DNA of 64,000 nucleotides, taken from contig NZ_VCIX01000081.1 in the NCBI RefSeq assembly GCF_006345825.1, positions 1 to 64,000 on the forward strand, read 5' to 3'. Under the pieces are notes generated by a model. That model did no database searches. It saw nothing but the letters and a program-made list of their open reading frames with translations, and was not told the DNA's origin. A program made the position numbers and the translations under genes. Positions 1 through 9,148 of this stretch are shown piece after piece; the stretch's first letter is position 1, and the number at the start of each line of letters is the position of its first letter. Origin of the DNA: Paenibacillus paridis (GTDB lineage Bacteria; Bacillota; Bacilli; Paenibacillales; Paenibacillaceae).

Positions 1-199
1 GCTTATCCTAAACACGTTTACCGTGACCCATACATCCGGTAGACAGCAGCAACAAGGCTTCAGCAAGCCTGATCTTTCGTATCCAGTTTTCAGGGCGCAA
101 CTTGCTAATGCTTGCATTAGCAGTCGACTCACAACTGTGGGTTTTATTTTTTGTCTATGAGGCAGACGCTAATTAGACAAGGTACCTGAATATCATTAT
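1..199 (+). other. Possible tail of an rRNA operon upstream of the tRNA cluster
   Basis: No protein gene is visible. Positions 75-100 are the reverse complement of the GCGCCCTGAAAACTGGATAC-like sequence that flanks rRNA genes in Bacillales and forms the 23S processing stem, so a 23S/5S gene may end just before the window. Two hairpins are present: AGGCTT/AAGCCT at 55-70 and TGCTAATGC/GCATTAGCA at 103-122. A third short stem at 128-145 runs into a T-rich tract. The rRNA link is an inference from one short motif. Confidence 0.35.
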
Positions 200-276
200 G
201 GCGGTCGTGGCGAAGTGGTTAACGCATCGGTTTGTGGATCCGACACTCGGGGGTTCAATTCCCCTCGATCGCCCCA
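200..276 (+). tRNA. tRNA-His (GTG)
   Basis: The cloverleaf folds fully, with anticodon GTG at 234-236. The extra G-1 typical of tRNA-His is encoded at 200, opposite discriminator C273, and CCA is encoded at 274-276. It is the first of six tRNAs in one orientation. Confidence 0.95.
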
Positions 277-307
277 TTCTTAAAATGATTATGACTACAT
301 AAATTGT

Positions 308-382
308 TGGGGATTAGCCAAGCGGTAAGGCAACGGACTTTGACTCCGTCATTCTCAGGTTCGATCCCTGAATCCCCAGCCA
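308..382 (+). tRNA. tRNA-Gln (TTG)
   Basis: The acceptor stem TGGGGAT/ATCCCCA and the anticodon arm with TTG at 339-341 are intact. The T-arm GGTTCGATCC is standard and CCA is encoded. Confidence 0.95.
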
Positions 383-389
383 TTGTTAT

Positions 390-464
390 GCGGAAGTGGC
401 TCAGCGGTAGAGCATCGCCTTGCCAAGGCGAGGGTCGCGGGTTCGATTCCCGTCTTCCGCTCCA
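390..464 (+). tRNA. tRNA-Gly (GCC)
   Basis: The acceptor stem GCGGAAG/CTTCCGC is perfect. Anticodon GCC lies at 422-424 in the loop TTGCCAA, and CCA is encoded at the 3' end. Confidence 0.95.
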
Positions 465-471
465 ATAAGTT

Positions 472-545
472 GGCGCCATAGCCAAGTGGTAAGGCAGAGC
501 TCTGCAAAAGCTCTACCCCTAGTTCGAGTCTAGGTGGCGCCTCCA
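472..545 (+). tRNA. tRNA-Cys (GCA)
   Basis: The acceptor stem GGCGCCA/TGGCGCC is intact. Anticodon GCA is at 504-506 within a GAGCT-stemmed arm, and CCA is encoded. Confidence 0.95.
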
Positions 546-562
546 CCTTATGATTACAAAAT

Positions 563-639
563 GTGCCCTTAGCTCAGCTGGATAGAGCGTTTGACTACGA
601 ATCAAAAGGCCAGGAGTTCGAATCTCTTAGGGCACGCCA
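563..639 (+). tRNA. tRNA-Arg (ACG)
   Basis: The acceptor stem GTGCCCT/AGGGCAC pairs perfectly. Anticodon ACG is at 597-599; A34 would be edited to inosine by TadA in known systems. CCA is encoded. Confidence 0.95.
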
Positions 640-658
640 TTATTTATTCTCCAAAATT

Positions 659-740
659 GCCGATGTGGCGGAATGGCAGACGCGCGCGACTCAAAATCGT
701 GAGGGAAACCGTGGAGGTTCGAGTCCTCTCATCGGCACCA
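659..740 (+). tRNA. tRNA-Leu (CAA)
   Basis: This is a class II tRNA with a long variable arm and an acceptor stem GCCGATG/CATCGGC. The anticodon is CAA at 692-694 and CCA ends at 740. It is the last gene of the cluster. Confidence 0.93.
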
Positions 741-754
741 ATATTGTTAATAGT

Positions 755-788
755 AGCTCATTAGGTTTGATACCTAATGAGCTTTTTT
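755..788 (+). terminator. Terminator of the tRNA cluster
   Basis: A perfect 12-bp stem (755-766 with 772-783) with a 5-nt loop is followed by six T residues. It lies 15 nt after tRNA-Leu. Confidence 0.92.
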
Positions 789-877
789 GTATTTTTAATC
801 ATACATTCATAGTTAGCGGAAACACAAAATTTTAAAGAATGAGGGGGGATTTAGGTTTACAGTTATTCGTATATTAT

Positions 878-1855
878 TTAGTTTACCAATAAACCCTCAG
901 CAAAATCTGGGTTCTCCAAAAAAGGGCTGCCAATGGCAATACAATCGGCTAATTGGTCTTCAATTATACGATTGGCAAGACTACGGGTATGAATTTTTCC
1001 CACAGCAATAATCGGGATATTCAAATGTTGTTTGATTACAGCAGCATAGGGCAGCTGATAAGCAGCGTACACTTCACTAGGTTTAATAGGAAGAAGCCCG
1101 CCTGTAGAGACATGAATCGCGTCTAACATCGATTCGAGAGGTTTTAGCATTTTCGCCCACTCTTCGGCAGTTAGGCCCCCTTGGCAATAGTCGGTTGCAG
1201 AAATCCTAATCATAACAGGATAGTCATGACCAACCTCGCTTCTGATTGTAGTGAGAACTTCTTTTAAAAATCTGGACCTATTTTCTGAATCGCCTCCATA
1301 ACAATCCGTTCTTAGGTTAGATAAAGGGGATGAAAATTGGTGAATTAAAAAACCATGTGCGGCATGAACTTCAATTCCGTCAAACCCTGCTTCTATGCTC
1401 CGCCTTGCCGCCAGACGATATTCCTCAATGATGTTCTTAATGCCAGCAAGTGAGAGCGATTCTGGAGTGCCATAATGTTCGTCGAATGCAATTGCACTTG
1501 GGGCAACTAAGGAATGGGTAACTTCGGGTGATGATTTCCTTCCGCCATGGGATAATTGGATAAAGACAGGAGTATGATGTTCATGAATCGCCTCGGTAAT
1601 TTTCCTAAGTTGCTCTACATGCGGCTCAGTAAAAATACCTATATCGTTTTTCCATAGCCTTCCGCTTGAAGATATTGCGGTGGATTCTAAAATAACAAGG
1701 CCTACATGGCCTGCCCTTCGCTTGTAATGTTTAATATGATGCCCTGTAGGTAATGCTTCTGGCGTACCTTTATATTGCTGAAGAGGTGCCATGATTAGCC
1801 GATTTCTCAATTTCAAGCTACCAAGGAATATAGGATCATTTAATGTTAAGGTCAT
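878..1855 (-). CDS. Old Yellow Enzyme family NADH:flavin oxidoreductase
   Basis: The 325-residue protein has the length and motifs of single-domain Old Yellow Enzyme flavoproteins. These bind FMN and reduce activated alkenes or other xenobiotics with NAD(P)H. Visible motifs are IQLSHGGRKS near residue 97, HAAHGFLIHQ near 166, and SPLSNLRTD with YGGDSENRSR just after. The N-terminal active-site segment reads MAPLQQY, so the cysteine found there in YqjM-type enzymes is replaced. The substrate cannot be told. It is divergent from an Lrp/AsnC regulator, which is therefore a candidate controller. Confidence 0.88.
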   Translation of the reverse strand: MTLTLNDPIFLGSLKLRNRLIMAPLQQYKGTPEALPTGHHIKHYKRRAGHVGLVILESTAISSSGRLWKNDIGIFTEPHVEQLRKITEAIHEHHTPVFIQLSHGGRKSSPEVTHSLVAPSAIAFDEHYGTPESLSLAGIKNIIEEYRLAARRSIEAGFDGIEVHAAHGFLIHQFSSPLSNLRTDCYGGDSENRSRFLKEVLTTIRSEVGHDYPVMIRISATDYCQGGLTAEEWAKMLKPLESMLDAIHVSTGGLLPIKPSEVYAAYQLPYAAVIKQHLNIPIIAVGKIHTRSLANRIIEDQLADCIAIGSPFLENPDFAEGLLVN

Positions 1856-2001
1856 CTGGATTCTCCTTTACGTGGGGATAGTGTCATTTTATTATGGAAA
1901 AGGAGTGATTTAAATGATATTGTTAAGCTGATTATGGGTATATAGCTAAAATATTTCGTTATTTTATCCAATAAACCTTACATAATGAGGTGCTTATATT
2001 T

Positions 2002-2436
2002 ATGGATCAGATTGATGCTAAAATTTTGTCCTTGTTGCATGAAAATGCTAGAATGCCCATTTCTGAGATGAGCAGAATGATCGCAATGTCACAACCGGCC
2101 GTAACAGAGAGACTTCGGAAACTAGAAGAGCAAGGAATTATAAATGCTTATCGCGTGCAATTATCACCGCAAAAGCTTGGCATGCATACAACTGCCTTTG
2201 TTATGTTCAAAACGAATAGCTGCCCGGACTTCATCACGTTTTGCGAAGAATCTCCTGAGATTGTTGAGCTCTACAGAACTAGCGGAGAGTATAACTTTTT
2301 AATGAAGGTACTAACCGAAACGACAGCATCATTGGCCAACTTGCTTGATAAGAGTAATGTCTTCGGATTCTCATCGGTTTTAATTGTTCTCTCTACGGCT
2401 TTCGAAGACAAAAATCTTTTAAAACGCGATAAGTGA
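2002..2436 (+). CDS. Lrp/AsnC family transcriptional regulator
   Basis: This is a cytoplasmic DNA-binding regulator of about 144 residues. The N-terminal AsnC winged helix begins MDQIDAKILSLLHENARM and carries the recognition-helix region SQPAVTERLRKLEEQGII. The C-terminal RAM-type ligand-binding domain follows, with the GEYNFLMKV segment. I chose ATG 2002 because GAGGTG at 1987-1992 sits 9 nt upstream, while the GTG at 1990 lies inside that site. Its divergent position suggests control of the flavoprotein gene at 878-1855, and autoregulation is usual in the family. Confidence 0.88.
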   Translation: MDQIDAKILSLLHENARMPISEMSRMIAMSQPAVTERLRKLEEQGIINAYRVQLSPQKLGMHTTAFVMFKTNSCPDFITFCEESPEIVELYRTSGEYNFLMKVLTETTASLANLLDKSNVFGFSSVLIVLSTAFEDKNLLKRDK

Positions 2437-2483
2437 TAGGCAACCTTCACTCGAATGACCGATCGCCATTCTCCCGACATCGC

Positions 2484-3818
2484 TCATGAACGATATCGCG
2501 CAGAATTGACCGTATAGCGGTTGGGCGGAATCGTGAGTCCCAAATTACCGCGCAGCGTGTCCTCCTCGTACTCGATCCGGTAGAGGCCCCTTTCCTGTAA
2601 GATGGGTACGACCAACTCGACGAATTCCTCCAGTGCCTTAGGCGTAACGGATTGAATGAAGAAGCCGTCCGCGGCCTCCTTCTCATAATAAAGCTGGATC
2701 AAATCGGCAATATGCTCCGGAGTTCCAATAAACTCGCCTGGCGGCGATACGGAGCGCAGGGCAACTTGGCGCAGCGTGAGCTTATTCTCCAGAGCGAGCC
2801 GTTTAATTCGATCGGCACTGCTTTTGTGGCTATTGTTCCCCAGTTCGCCGAGCTCAGGGAACTGTTGATCCAGCGGGTACTGCGAGAAGTCATGATGATC
2901 GAAGAATCTCCCCAATTGATCAAGCGCACGTTCGATCGTCACAAGATTCGCAATTTCCTCGTATTTGCTTACGGCTTCCTCCTGCGAGCGTCCAACGATG
3001 ACCCCTATGCCATGTAAAATTGCGATATCATCCACTGCGCGTCCATAAGCCTTGGCGCGGTCCTTCACATCCCGGTAGAAGGATATAGCATCTTCGATAC
3101 TCGCATGCTCAGTCAATACGGCATCGGCCGATTTGGCAGCCAGATTCTTGCCAGCCTCAGAAGAACCCGCCTGAAAAATGATAGGCTGCCCTTGTTTTGA
3201 ACGTGAAATATTGAGTGGGCCTTGCACAGCGAAGAACTCGCCTTTGTGATGAAGGGTGTGCAGCTTCGACTGGTCGAAGAACTCGCCGGTTTCCTTATTA
3301 CGAATAAAAGCGTCGTCCTCCCAGGAATCCCATAATCCTCTAGTAACTTCGATAAATTCCTCTGCAATACGATACCGCGTGGGGTGGGACGGATGTGACT
3401 TCTTGCCGAAGTTCCAGGCTGAGCCTTCAAGCGGTGAAGTGACGACGTTCCAGCCGGCTCTTCCGCCGCTGATATGATCAAGAGAAGCGAATTGTCTGGC
3501 CACGTTGAACGGCTCACTATAAGAGCTTGACAAGGTACCGACTAGTCCTATTTTACTCGTGACAGCGGCAAGCGCAGACAGAATCGTGACTGGCTCAAAA
3601 CGGTTCAGAAAATGTGGAATCGACTGTTCGTTAATATAGAGCCCATCAGCGATGAAGACCAAATCAAATTTTCCCGCTTCCGCAATTTGGGCTTGCTGCT
3701 TGTAGAATTCGAGGTTGACGCTCGCGTCTGCTGGCGTATCTAGATGCCTCCATAAGCCAATATGTGCACCTACCCCTTGTATAATGGCACCTAATTTAAT
3801 TAATTTTCTGCTGGACAT
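2484..3818 (-). CDS. LLM-class flavin-dependent monooxygenase (NtaA/SnaA/DszA-type)
   Basis: The protein of about 444 residues is a luciferase-like FMNH2-dependent monooxygenase of the group that includes nitrilotriacetate monooxygenase NtaA and the desulfurisation enzyme DszA. Recognisable segments are [16 protein letters not shown] near the start, [22 protein letters not shown], and [18 protein letters not shown]. It needs reduced flavin from a separate reductase; none is adjacent, although the Old Yellow Enzyme gene is close. GGAG upstream supports ATG 3818, and the overlapping TTG 3821 is an alternative. The substrate is unknown but is probably a sulfonate, thioether or amine-type compound, as in the family. 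Confidence 0.87.
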   Translation of the reverse strand: MSSRKLIKLGAIIQGVGAHIGLWRHLDTPADASVNLEFYKQQAQIAEAGKFDLVFIADGLYINEQSIPHFLNRFEPVTILSALAAVTSKIGLVGTLSSSYSEPFNVARQFASLDHISGGRAGWNVVTSPLEGSAWNFGKKSHPSHPTRYRIAEEFIEVTRGLWDSWEDDAFIRNKETGEFFDQSKLHTLHHKGEFFAVQGPLNISRSKQGQPIIFQAGSSEAGKNLAAKSADAVLTEHASIEDAISFYRDVKDRAKAYGRAVDDIAILHGIGVIVGRSQEEAVSKYEEIANLVTIERALDQLGRFFDHHDFSQYPLDQQFPELGELGNNSHKSSADRIKRLALENKLTLRQVALRSVSPPGEFIGTPEHIADLIQLYYEKEAADGFFIQSVTPKALEEFVELVVPILQERGLYRIEYEEDTLRGNLGLTIPPNRYTVNSARYRS

Positions 3819-4319
3819 CAATAATCACGCTCCAATTCTGATTTCAACTTAGTCGTGCCTTGATCTGCAGCTAAAGGAGAGAGTGGTGGAAAAAGAAAGT
3901 AGAACTTCCGGTAATTAGCATAAAGAGGATGGATATTGTAAATCCTTACACCCAAGATGAAGTATTGATTTTAATGAAGGTTTTCCTCCTTCTTATTTGG
4001 ATTTCTATACTTTATTTATCCAATAGAATTAATGGGGTAATATATGGATTATCTTAGCACTGAGTCTTTGTAATGGTCTATTCGGTTTTAAAGGAAAATC
4101 CCCGATCAAAGTTGTGATATTTAGAAGGAATGATCATTTTACCTTAATGTAGATATGTTAAATGCTTTTCTCATCTGGTATAATATCGAATTTTTGGCGA
4201 TTCAAAATGGTAAGGGTTTGAGTTCTCTCATGGGTCCAAATGGGCATTTGGAGTACACATGGCGTACACAAGAAAACTTTATACTTGGAAATGTAAACAA
4301 GAGACGGAGGTTAAGAAAT
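3819..4319. other. 500-bp intergenic region, AT-rich
   Basis: This gap separates the divergent monooxygenase and the secreted-protein operon, so it should contain both promoters. I could not pick a convincing -35/-10 pair. A 42-codon frame (3929-4057, plus strand) encodes a hydrophobic stretch, but its only GAGG lies directly against the ATG, so I do not call it. Confidence 0.3.
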
Positions 4320-4820
4320 ATGAAGAAAACGATATTTTTAGCAAGCCTGACGATTGCTGCAACGACTTTGACGGGGCATGCTTGGGCCGATCAGAAAAGC
4401 ACTACGATGAAACAGCACGCTGTTATTGCCCCGGCCACACAGCAAGGCACCAACCTTTCGGTTACTGTTGACTCGGCAGCTAATCCATACGAAATTGCCG
4501 GGATTGATGACCCGAAGGCGTTTATCGAGTTTTTCAATAAATTACAGAAGGCCGTAGCTGCAAACGACAAAAAGACGGTTGCCAATTTAATCGCTTATCC
4601 GCTCCGGGTCAACCATGATGGAACGTCGGTGGAAATTAAGTCGAAAAAACAATTTATCTCCAAGTATAATCAAATCATAACGGACCAAGTGAAGAAAAAG
4701 CTGCTTGCCCAGGACGTGGATAAAGTCTTTGTCAATTGGAAGGGGATTATGATTGGCGACGGTGAAATCTGGATCAGCGTATTTGATCATAAAATTGCAG
4801 TTTATGCTGTAAATCGATAA
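4320..4820 (+). CDS. Secreted protein of unknown function, NTF2-like fold suspected
   Basis: This 166-residue protein starts with a Sec signal peptide: MKK, a hydrophobic core, then a HAWA cleavage site near residue 25. The mature part resembles small NTF2/SnoaL-like secreted domains, with FIEFFNKLQKAVAANDKKTV and a strand-rich end (GEIWISVFDHKIAVYAVNR). That assignment is by general pattern only. I chose ATG 4320 because GGAGG at 4306-4310 is well spaced and the signal peptide begins there; longer in-frame starts lack both. It lies 78 nt upstream of the two-component genes and may be part of their signalling input. Confidence 0.7.
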   Translation: MKKTIFLASLTIAATTLTGHAWADQKSTTMKQHAVIAPATQQGTNLSVTVDSAANPYEIAGIDDPKAFIEFFNKLQKAVAANDKKTVANLIAYPLRVNHDGTSVEIKSKKQFISKYNQIITDQVKKKLLAQDVDKVFVNWKGIMIGDGEIWISVFDHKIAVYAVNR

Positions 4821-4898
4821 GGGTATAAACGCTGACAGGCAAACGCGTCTCATTTCCAGATGAAAGCGTGATGTCAGATAGATGTGGAGTGTTAAATC

Positions 4899-5579
4899 AT
4901 GAAGAGAAACATCTTGCTGGTAGAAGACGATACGTTAATGCGCGAGTTCATAACGGATTATTTCAAGAAAGAACAATGGGAAGTGCACGAGGCGGAGAAC
5001 GGGAGACAAGCGCTGGATATCTTCGAGCAGACGATCGTCGATTTGGTCGTGCTGGACATCATGATGCCAGAGGTGGACGGCTGGTCAGTATGCAGGCGTA
5101 TACGCCAAAAATCGGATGTGCCGATTATTATCATCACGGCGAGAGCCGAGGATGACGATCAAATCATGGGCTTTGAGCTTGGAGCGGACGAGTATGTAAC
5201 CAAGCCATTTAGCCCCAAGGTGTTGGTCGCCAGAGCGAATGCCTTATTAAAGAGAACGGAAGGGACACTTGGCCGTGAAGGCGATATCGTCTCATTCGGC
5301 GATTTGGCTGTCAATAAGCGAGCCCATGCGGTAACGGTTGGCGGAGAACTGGTCAATCTGTCCCCTAAGGAGTACGATTTGCTTATTTTTATGATGAAGC
5401 ATTACGGTACCGTCCTGCCCCGTGACTACATTTTGAATGCGGTATGGGGATTCGATTATTTTGGCGATTTGCGTACCGTGGACACCCATATCAAAAAATT
5501 ACGGGCCAAGCTGGGCAGCGAGGAACGGTTGATCCGAACCGTTATCCGTTCTGGCTATAAATTCGAGCTTGAGCCATGA
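4899..5579 (+). CDS. OmpR/PhoB-family response regulator
   Basis: The 226-residue protein has a receiver domain (1-120) with phospho-acceptor D53 in VLDIMMPEVDGW, an acidic pair near the N-terminus (VEDD), and the TKPF lysine near 103. A C-terminal winged-helix domain follows (LSPKEYDLLIF, then VDTHIKKLRAKLG). It should bind tandem direct repeats after phosphorylation by the kinase encoded next. The stop overlaps the kinase start by 4 nt, which implies translational coupling. Confidence 0.95.
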   Translation: MKRNILLVEDDTLMREFITDYFKKEQWEVHEAENGRQALDIFEQTIVDLVVLDIMMPEVDGWSVCRRIRQKSDVPIIIITARAEDDDQIMGFELGADEYVTKPFSPKVLVARANALLKRTEGTLGREGDIVSFGDLAVNKRAHAVTVGGELVNLSPKEYDLLIFMMKHYGTVLPRDYILNAVWGFDYFGDLRTVDTHIKKLRAKLGSEERLIRTVIRSGYKFELEP

Positions 5580-7321
5580 AAAGGAACAGTGTTGTAGTTA
5601 AGCTATTCGTGGTCACAGCTGCTATGATATTTGTCGTGTTTACTCTCGTCATGCTGGCGGAGGGGCTGTTTTTCGAACGGTTTTACCGAGCATCCAAAAT
5701 AGACCAGCTGGAGAGCAGCGTCGTACAATTCGGACACGAGTATGCGGCAACACCTGCTGGGGGCATCGACGAATCACGACTGCTCGGCCATTTTATGAAT
5801 CATCATGATGCTAGCATTTCCATCGTTAACCATCAGTTCGAGCGAGTGAGCGTCGATCCTTATTTTATCCAGCTGCTGCAAGATTCCCGAGTGATTACGA
5901 TCCGTTTGTCATCGGACGGCACCATGATGAAAGATATCCCCTCGGGGCTTCGCACTGGTGACAGCCTGGTAGTAGATGGCTTCTTTATGGATGAAGAGGA
6001 TACGATTATGCAGCTCGTAAAGGTGCAGCAGCCAGAGTCAGAGCTTGGGGAAGGATTAATGCGCGTGAAGGGTAAAATAACCGATCTTTTGCTTCCAGAG
6101 CAGCGGTCGTTCAATCCTTTCTATCAAGATAATCTTATCCAAAGCTCCTTGTCGGATTGGATGCAGGTGGTCGATCAGAACGAGCAGCGATTGGCTAACG
6201 GCCTGCCTGTTAAGATGGAGTGGACGGATAATTGGAGCGGGATTCAATATGCGGTTGTTATGCTCTCGCTTCCGGGAGGGGAAGCTGGGGACCGCTATGC
6301 CATTGCGATGACTTCGCTGCAGCCGGTGGGGGAAGCCGTCAGCATTTTGAAACGATACTTTATTTATTTGACGCCAGTTATTCTTGTTCTTGTGATCCTA
6401 TTGTCCTTGGCATTCTCGAGATTGGTATCGTCTCCGTTAGTTAAGCTTAGCCGATTGGCCACGCGCATGGCGCAGCTGGACTTTACAATACAGCCTACGG
6501 TCCATTCCAAGGACGAATTTGGAGATTTATCGCGGAGCATGAATACATTATCCGAAAACTTAAATACAGCATTGCAGCAGCTTACCGAGTCCAATAGAGA
6601 GCTTCAAGAGGAGATCGACAAGAAACAAAGGCTGGAGCAGCTGCGCAAGGAACTAATCGGGAATATCTCCCATGAGCTCAAAACGCCGCTAGGCATCGTC
6701 AAAGGATTCGCAGAGGGTCTGCAGGATGATGTGGCGGCTGACAAAAGAGAGCGATACCTGCAGTTGATCGTGAATGAAACGGATCGAATGAATGCGTTAA
6801 TTATGGATATGCTGGAGCTTTCCAAATACGAAGCGAAAGCGGTCCGGCTGCAATTCACAGAGCTATCGCTGGCAAAACTTATTCAGAATGTGGCGGACTC
6901 CTTTTCCTATCAGCTTGAAAGCAAGCAGCTTCAAGTAACGATTCAGGAGGCTGGGGAACTGATGGTAAAGGCAGATGCCAGACGAATGGAGCAGGTTGTT
7001 CAAAATCTGCTCAGCAATGCTATCCGTTATGGATCAGATCACAGCATCATTCGAATAGACATACAAAGATTATCGCCCGGGAAAATCATAACTCATATGG
7101 AAAACGAGGGGCCTCCGCTAGCCGAAGACGATTTTGAACGAATATGGGAGCAATTTTACCGGGCAGAACGCTCTCGCGACCGAAGATCCGGTGGGACCGG
7201 ATTGGGGCTGGCCATCGTGAAAAATATTTTGGAGCTGCATGGAAGCGAGTTTGGTGCTAGGAACACGAACCGAGGCGTTTCATTTTACTTTACACTAGAG
7301 GAGGCGGAGACGAGAAAATGA
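5576..7321 (+). CDS. Sensor histidine kinase, membrane-bound
   Basis: The 581-residue kinase has a transmembrane segment near 9-31, an extracellular sensor region of about 220 residues, a second transmembrane segment near 256-275, and a HAMP linker. The HisKA domain follows with phospho-acceptor H366 in NISHELKTPLG. The HATPase domain shows NAIRYGSD (N box), NEGPPL, and RSGGTGLGLAIVK (G boxes). It pairs with the upstream response regulator. The large outer domain fits sensing of an envelope signal, and the flanking secreted and lipoprotein genes support that, but the ligand is unknown. Confidence 0.94.
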   Translation: MKRNSVVVKLFVVTAAMIFVVFTLVMLAEGLFFERFYRASKIDQLESSVVQFGHEYAATPAGGIDESRLLGHFMNHHDASISIVNHQFERVSVDPYFIQLLQDSRVITIRLSSDGTMMKDIPSGLRTGDSLVVDGFFMDEEDTIMQLVKVQQPESELGEGLMRVKGKITDLLLPEQRSFNPFYQDNLIQSSLSDWMQVVDQNEQRLANGLPVKMEWTDNWSGIQYAVVMLSLPGGEAGDRYAIAMTSLQPVGEAVSILKRYFIYLTPVILVLVILLSLAFSRLVSSPLVKLSRLATRMAQLDFTIQPTVHSKDEFGDLSRSMNTLSENLNTALQQLTESNRELQEEIDKKQRLEQLRKELIGNISHELKTPLGIVKGFAEGLQDDVAADKRERYLQLIVNETDRMNALIMDMLELSKYEAKAVRLQFTELSLAKLIQNVADSFSYQLESKQLQVTIQEAGELMVKADARRMEQVVQNLLSNAIRYGSDHSIIRIDIQRLSPGKIITHMENEGPPLAEDDFERIWEQFYRAERSRDRRSGGTGLGLAIVKNILELHGSEFGARNTNRGVSFYFTLEEAETRK

Positions 7322-7800
7322 ATAAGAAACCAATGTTCAATGGGTTGGCTGTATTGCTAGTTCTGCTTTTGATCAGTGCTTGCGGGACCAAAGCGAACAC
7401 GGAAGCGTCTGAAAGTGTACCTTCGCCAATTGGCCAGGAGGAAAGTGCGGCGACGAATGATTCCGTGAATACGGAAAAAGAAATTTTGATCATTATCGAC
7501 CAGACGCCTAAACCGATTGAGGGCAACAGCTTCGATTTTCATGTTAAGCAGCTGCCCGAAGGATATTCTTTGTCAGAAATGCAGTGGAAATCCGATAAGA
7601 ACCAGATCGTAAATACGCTGCAGGAAGCGGCTGAGCATGGGGGCAATGGAGGAGACGGGTTTTATATTAGCGGAAATGGACAGTTTTCAGGATTTATGTA
7701 TCCAGACACAATGAAAGATGAACAAGGAGAGGTCACATTTACGTTCCGTAATGAGCAGGGCAAAGCATTAACTTGGAAAAAAGAGATCACTTTAAAATAA
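7318..7800 (+). CDS. Lipoprotein of unknown function in a two-component operon
   Basis: The 160-residue protein starts with a lipoprotein signal peptide whose lipobox LISAC places the lipidated cysteine at residue 22. The mature part begins with a Ser/Glu-rich linker and then a beta-rich domain (FHVKQLPEGYSLSEM, VTFTFRNEQGKALTW). I recognise no family. The ATG overlaps the kinase stop by 4 nt and a terminator follows, so it is the last gene of the operon. It may be an accessory sensor or a target of the pathway. Confidence 0.75.
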   Translation: MNKKPMFNGLAVLLVLLLISACGTKANTEASESVPSPIGQEESAATNDSVNTEKEILIIIDQTPKPIEGNSFDFHVKQLPEGYSLSEMQWKSDKNQIVNTLQEAAEHGGNGGDGFYISGNGQFSGFMYPDTMKDEQGEVTFTFRNEQGKALTWKKEITLK

Positions 7801-7818
7801 AGGAAACTTCATGCTTCT

Positions 7819-7859
7819 AAAAAGCCCTTGCGATCCATGCGATCATAAGGGCTTTTTTT
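7819..7859 (+). terminator. Terminator after the two-component operon
   Basis: The stem AAAAAGCCCTT/AAGGGCTTTTT ends in a run of seven T residues, about 20 nt after the lipoprotein stop. Confidence 0.9.
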
Positions 7860-7941
7860 GATACGAGCCAACAAGGCGCTGGATATCCATTTAGACGAGA
7901 AAAGAAACAGACATCTTTAAAGCCTCCTGCCTAGGCTATCC

Positions 7942-8721
7942 CTATTTTCTGAACGTCCGTTCGTAATCCTCAAACCGTATTTTCCGAATTTGTTTCCGAT
8001 CGGCTGTTCGGGCGATTACCCCCTCTGATTTCCCCACTGCATCCATGCCTACCATGGTCTGCTCGAACGCTTGCAAGAAAGCAAAGGTATCCTCAAGCGT
8101 TGTGGGGAAATTTGCCGCAGCTTCCTGGCTCAACAAAGGGGCGTAAGGGAGCTCAGCGGCTTGAACAAATGCCAATTTATCGTTTTCTGTGTAAAAAGGC
8201 TGGTTTCCGTGATCGCGCCATTCGGCTATCTTTTCCTGAGGCAAGGCTAGCAAGCGCTCGAGTTCCTCTTTAGGAAGGGAGAAGATATCAAACACGCGGC
8301 TTCCTTGTGTTTTGCTCTCCGTGTAATGTTTGGCTGCCTTCGTCTTCCCTCCATAGGATTCCTGATAAACCACCGTCAATGCCCAATCGTTCTGGCTGAA
8401 AATAAGCCCAAGCAGCCGCTCCGCCACAGGCTTAAGAAATTCAGCAATATTACCGTAGGGATTGCCAATCCGGTCTCCTTTTGCATATAAGAGCTCTTCT
8501 CTCGAGCCTATCAGATAATCGACTTCCTTGTTTTCATTTTGAAAAAAGATGATCCTCGCGTTCTCTCCGTCTACTTTCTCATAAACATAAATGGAGTCGG
8601 CTTCGTGAAGATAGCCGCATTCCTCCGACAGTTCTTCTGTTAATCGGCCTTTCTCGCCCAGCTTGTGGTAGGTTAGAATACTCGGATACTTGGTTAACGA
8701 ATTTATTTTTTTCAAGTCCAT
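7942..8721 (-). CDS. RNA ligase family protein
   Basis: The 259-residue protein has the nucleotidyltransferase motifs of ATP-dependent RNA ligases. Motif I is EKVDGENARI, with the expected adenylated lysine K49. FDIFSLP follows in the middle, EGVIAR is motif IV, and KIRFEDYERT is the motif V region near the C-terminus. Such enzymes join or repair RNA or DNA 3'-OH/5'-P ends through a covalent AMP intermediate. It stands alone: no kinase/phosphatase (Pnkp) or RtcB partner is adjacent, so its substrate cannot be inferred. GGAGG precedes the ATG. Confidence 0.85.
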   Translation of the reverse strand: MDLKKINSLTKYPSILTYHKLGEKGRLTEELSEECGYLHEADSIYVYEKVDGENARIIFFQNENKEVDYLIGSREELLYAKGDRIGNPYGNIAEFLKPVAERLLGLIFSQNDWALTVVYQESYGGKTKAAKHYTESKTQGSRVFDIFSLPKEELERLLALPQEKIAEWRDHGNQPFYTENDKLAFVQAAELPYAPLLSQEAAANFPTTLEDTFAFLQAFEQTMVGMDAVGKSEGVIARTADRKQIRKIRFEDYERTFRK

Positions 8722-8881
8722 GATGGTGATCCTCCAATACCCTTATGATCAAGATATACCTATCGTTTGAATTATACATTAGCATACATTTGGCTAAAAA
8801 TAAGGAAATTCCTTCTAGCGAAGCCAAACCTATAATGCATTTCGTGCGTCTTGTACGAAAAGGGGAGGGCATGCGATTGTA

Positions 8882-9016
8882 TTGACGGAACCGAAAGACT
8901 TGCATCCGGAGAACGTATTTATACGTATATTAAATGGAGTGAGGCCTGAGACGTACGATATGAATGATAATCAGCTCATCAAAAAGAGCATGAAGATTCA
9001 CGCCTCGAGCTGGTAA
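8882..9016 (+). CDS. Possible small protein, 44 residues, non-ATG start
   Basis: A short frame opens at TTG 8882, or ATT 8876, after the strong ribosome-binding-like sequence GGGGAGG at 8862-8868. It ends with TAA 9014-9016. The predicted product is hydrophilic (KDLHPENVFIRILNGVRP near the start, KKSMKIHASSW at the end) and I recognise no family. It could be a small protein or the remnant of a longer gene. Confidence 0.3.
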   Translation: MTEPKDLHPENVFIRILNGVRPETYDMNDNQLIKKSMKIHASSW

Positions 9017-9077
9017 TCGATGATTTGCGTTCTATGCTGCAGTAAATTCAGGTTTACTAAGCTAGTGGAGCCTGTGC

Positions 9078-9105
9078 TTGTATGTCTACCTAATTTACTT
9101 ATAAT
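9078..9105 (+). promoter_or_regulatory. Candidate sigma-A promoter
   Basis: TTGTAT at 9078-9083 and TATAAT at 9100-9105 are 16 nt apart, about 45 nt upstream of the gene at 9149. Confidence 0.4.
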
Positions 9106-9148
9106 TAATCATATGAAGAAATGCAATCGGATAAGGAGTAGATACGGG

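Larger units (their letters stand above)
8722..9148. other. 427-bp intergenic region between RNA ligase and a DUF2203-type gene
   Basis: This gap holds the divergent promoters. It also holds one possible short coding sequence (8882-9016) and a plausible promoter at 9078-9105, each listed separately. I see no repeats or other structured elements in it. Confidence 0.4.

Noticed and set aside
563..835. Open frame over tRNA-Arg and tRNA-Leu
   Set aside because: It lies on two well-folded tRNAs and has no independent coding signal; the same applies to minus-strand frames at 255-546.
3929..4057. 42-codon hydrophobic frame in the 3.8-4.3 kb gap
   Set aside because: GAGG lies directly against the ATG, so initiation is unlikely, and no other evidence supports it.
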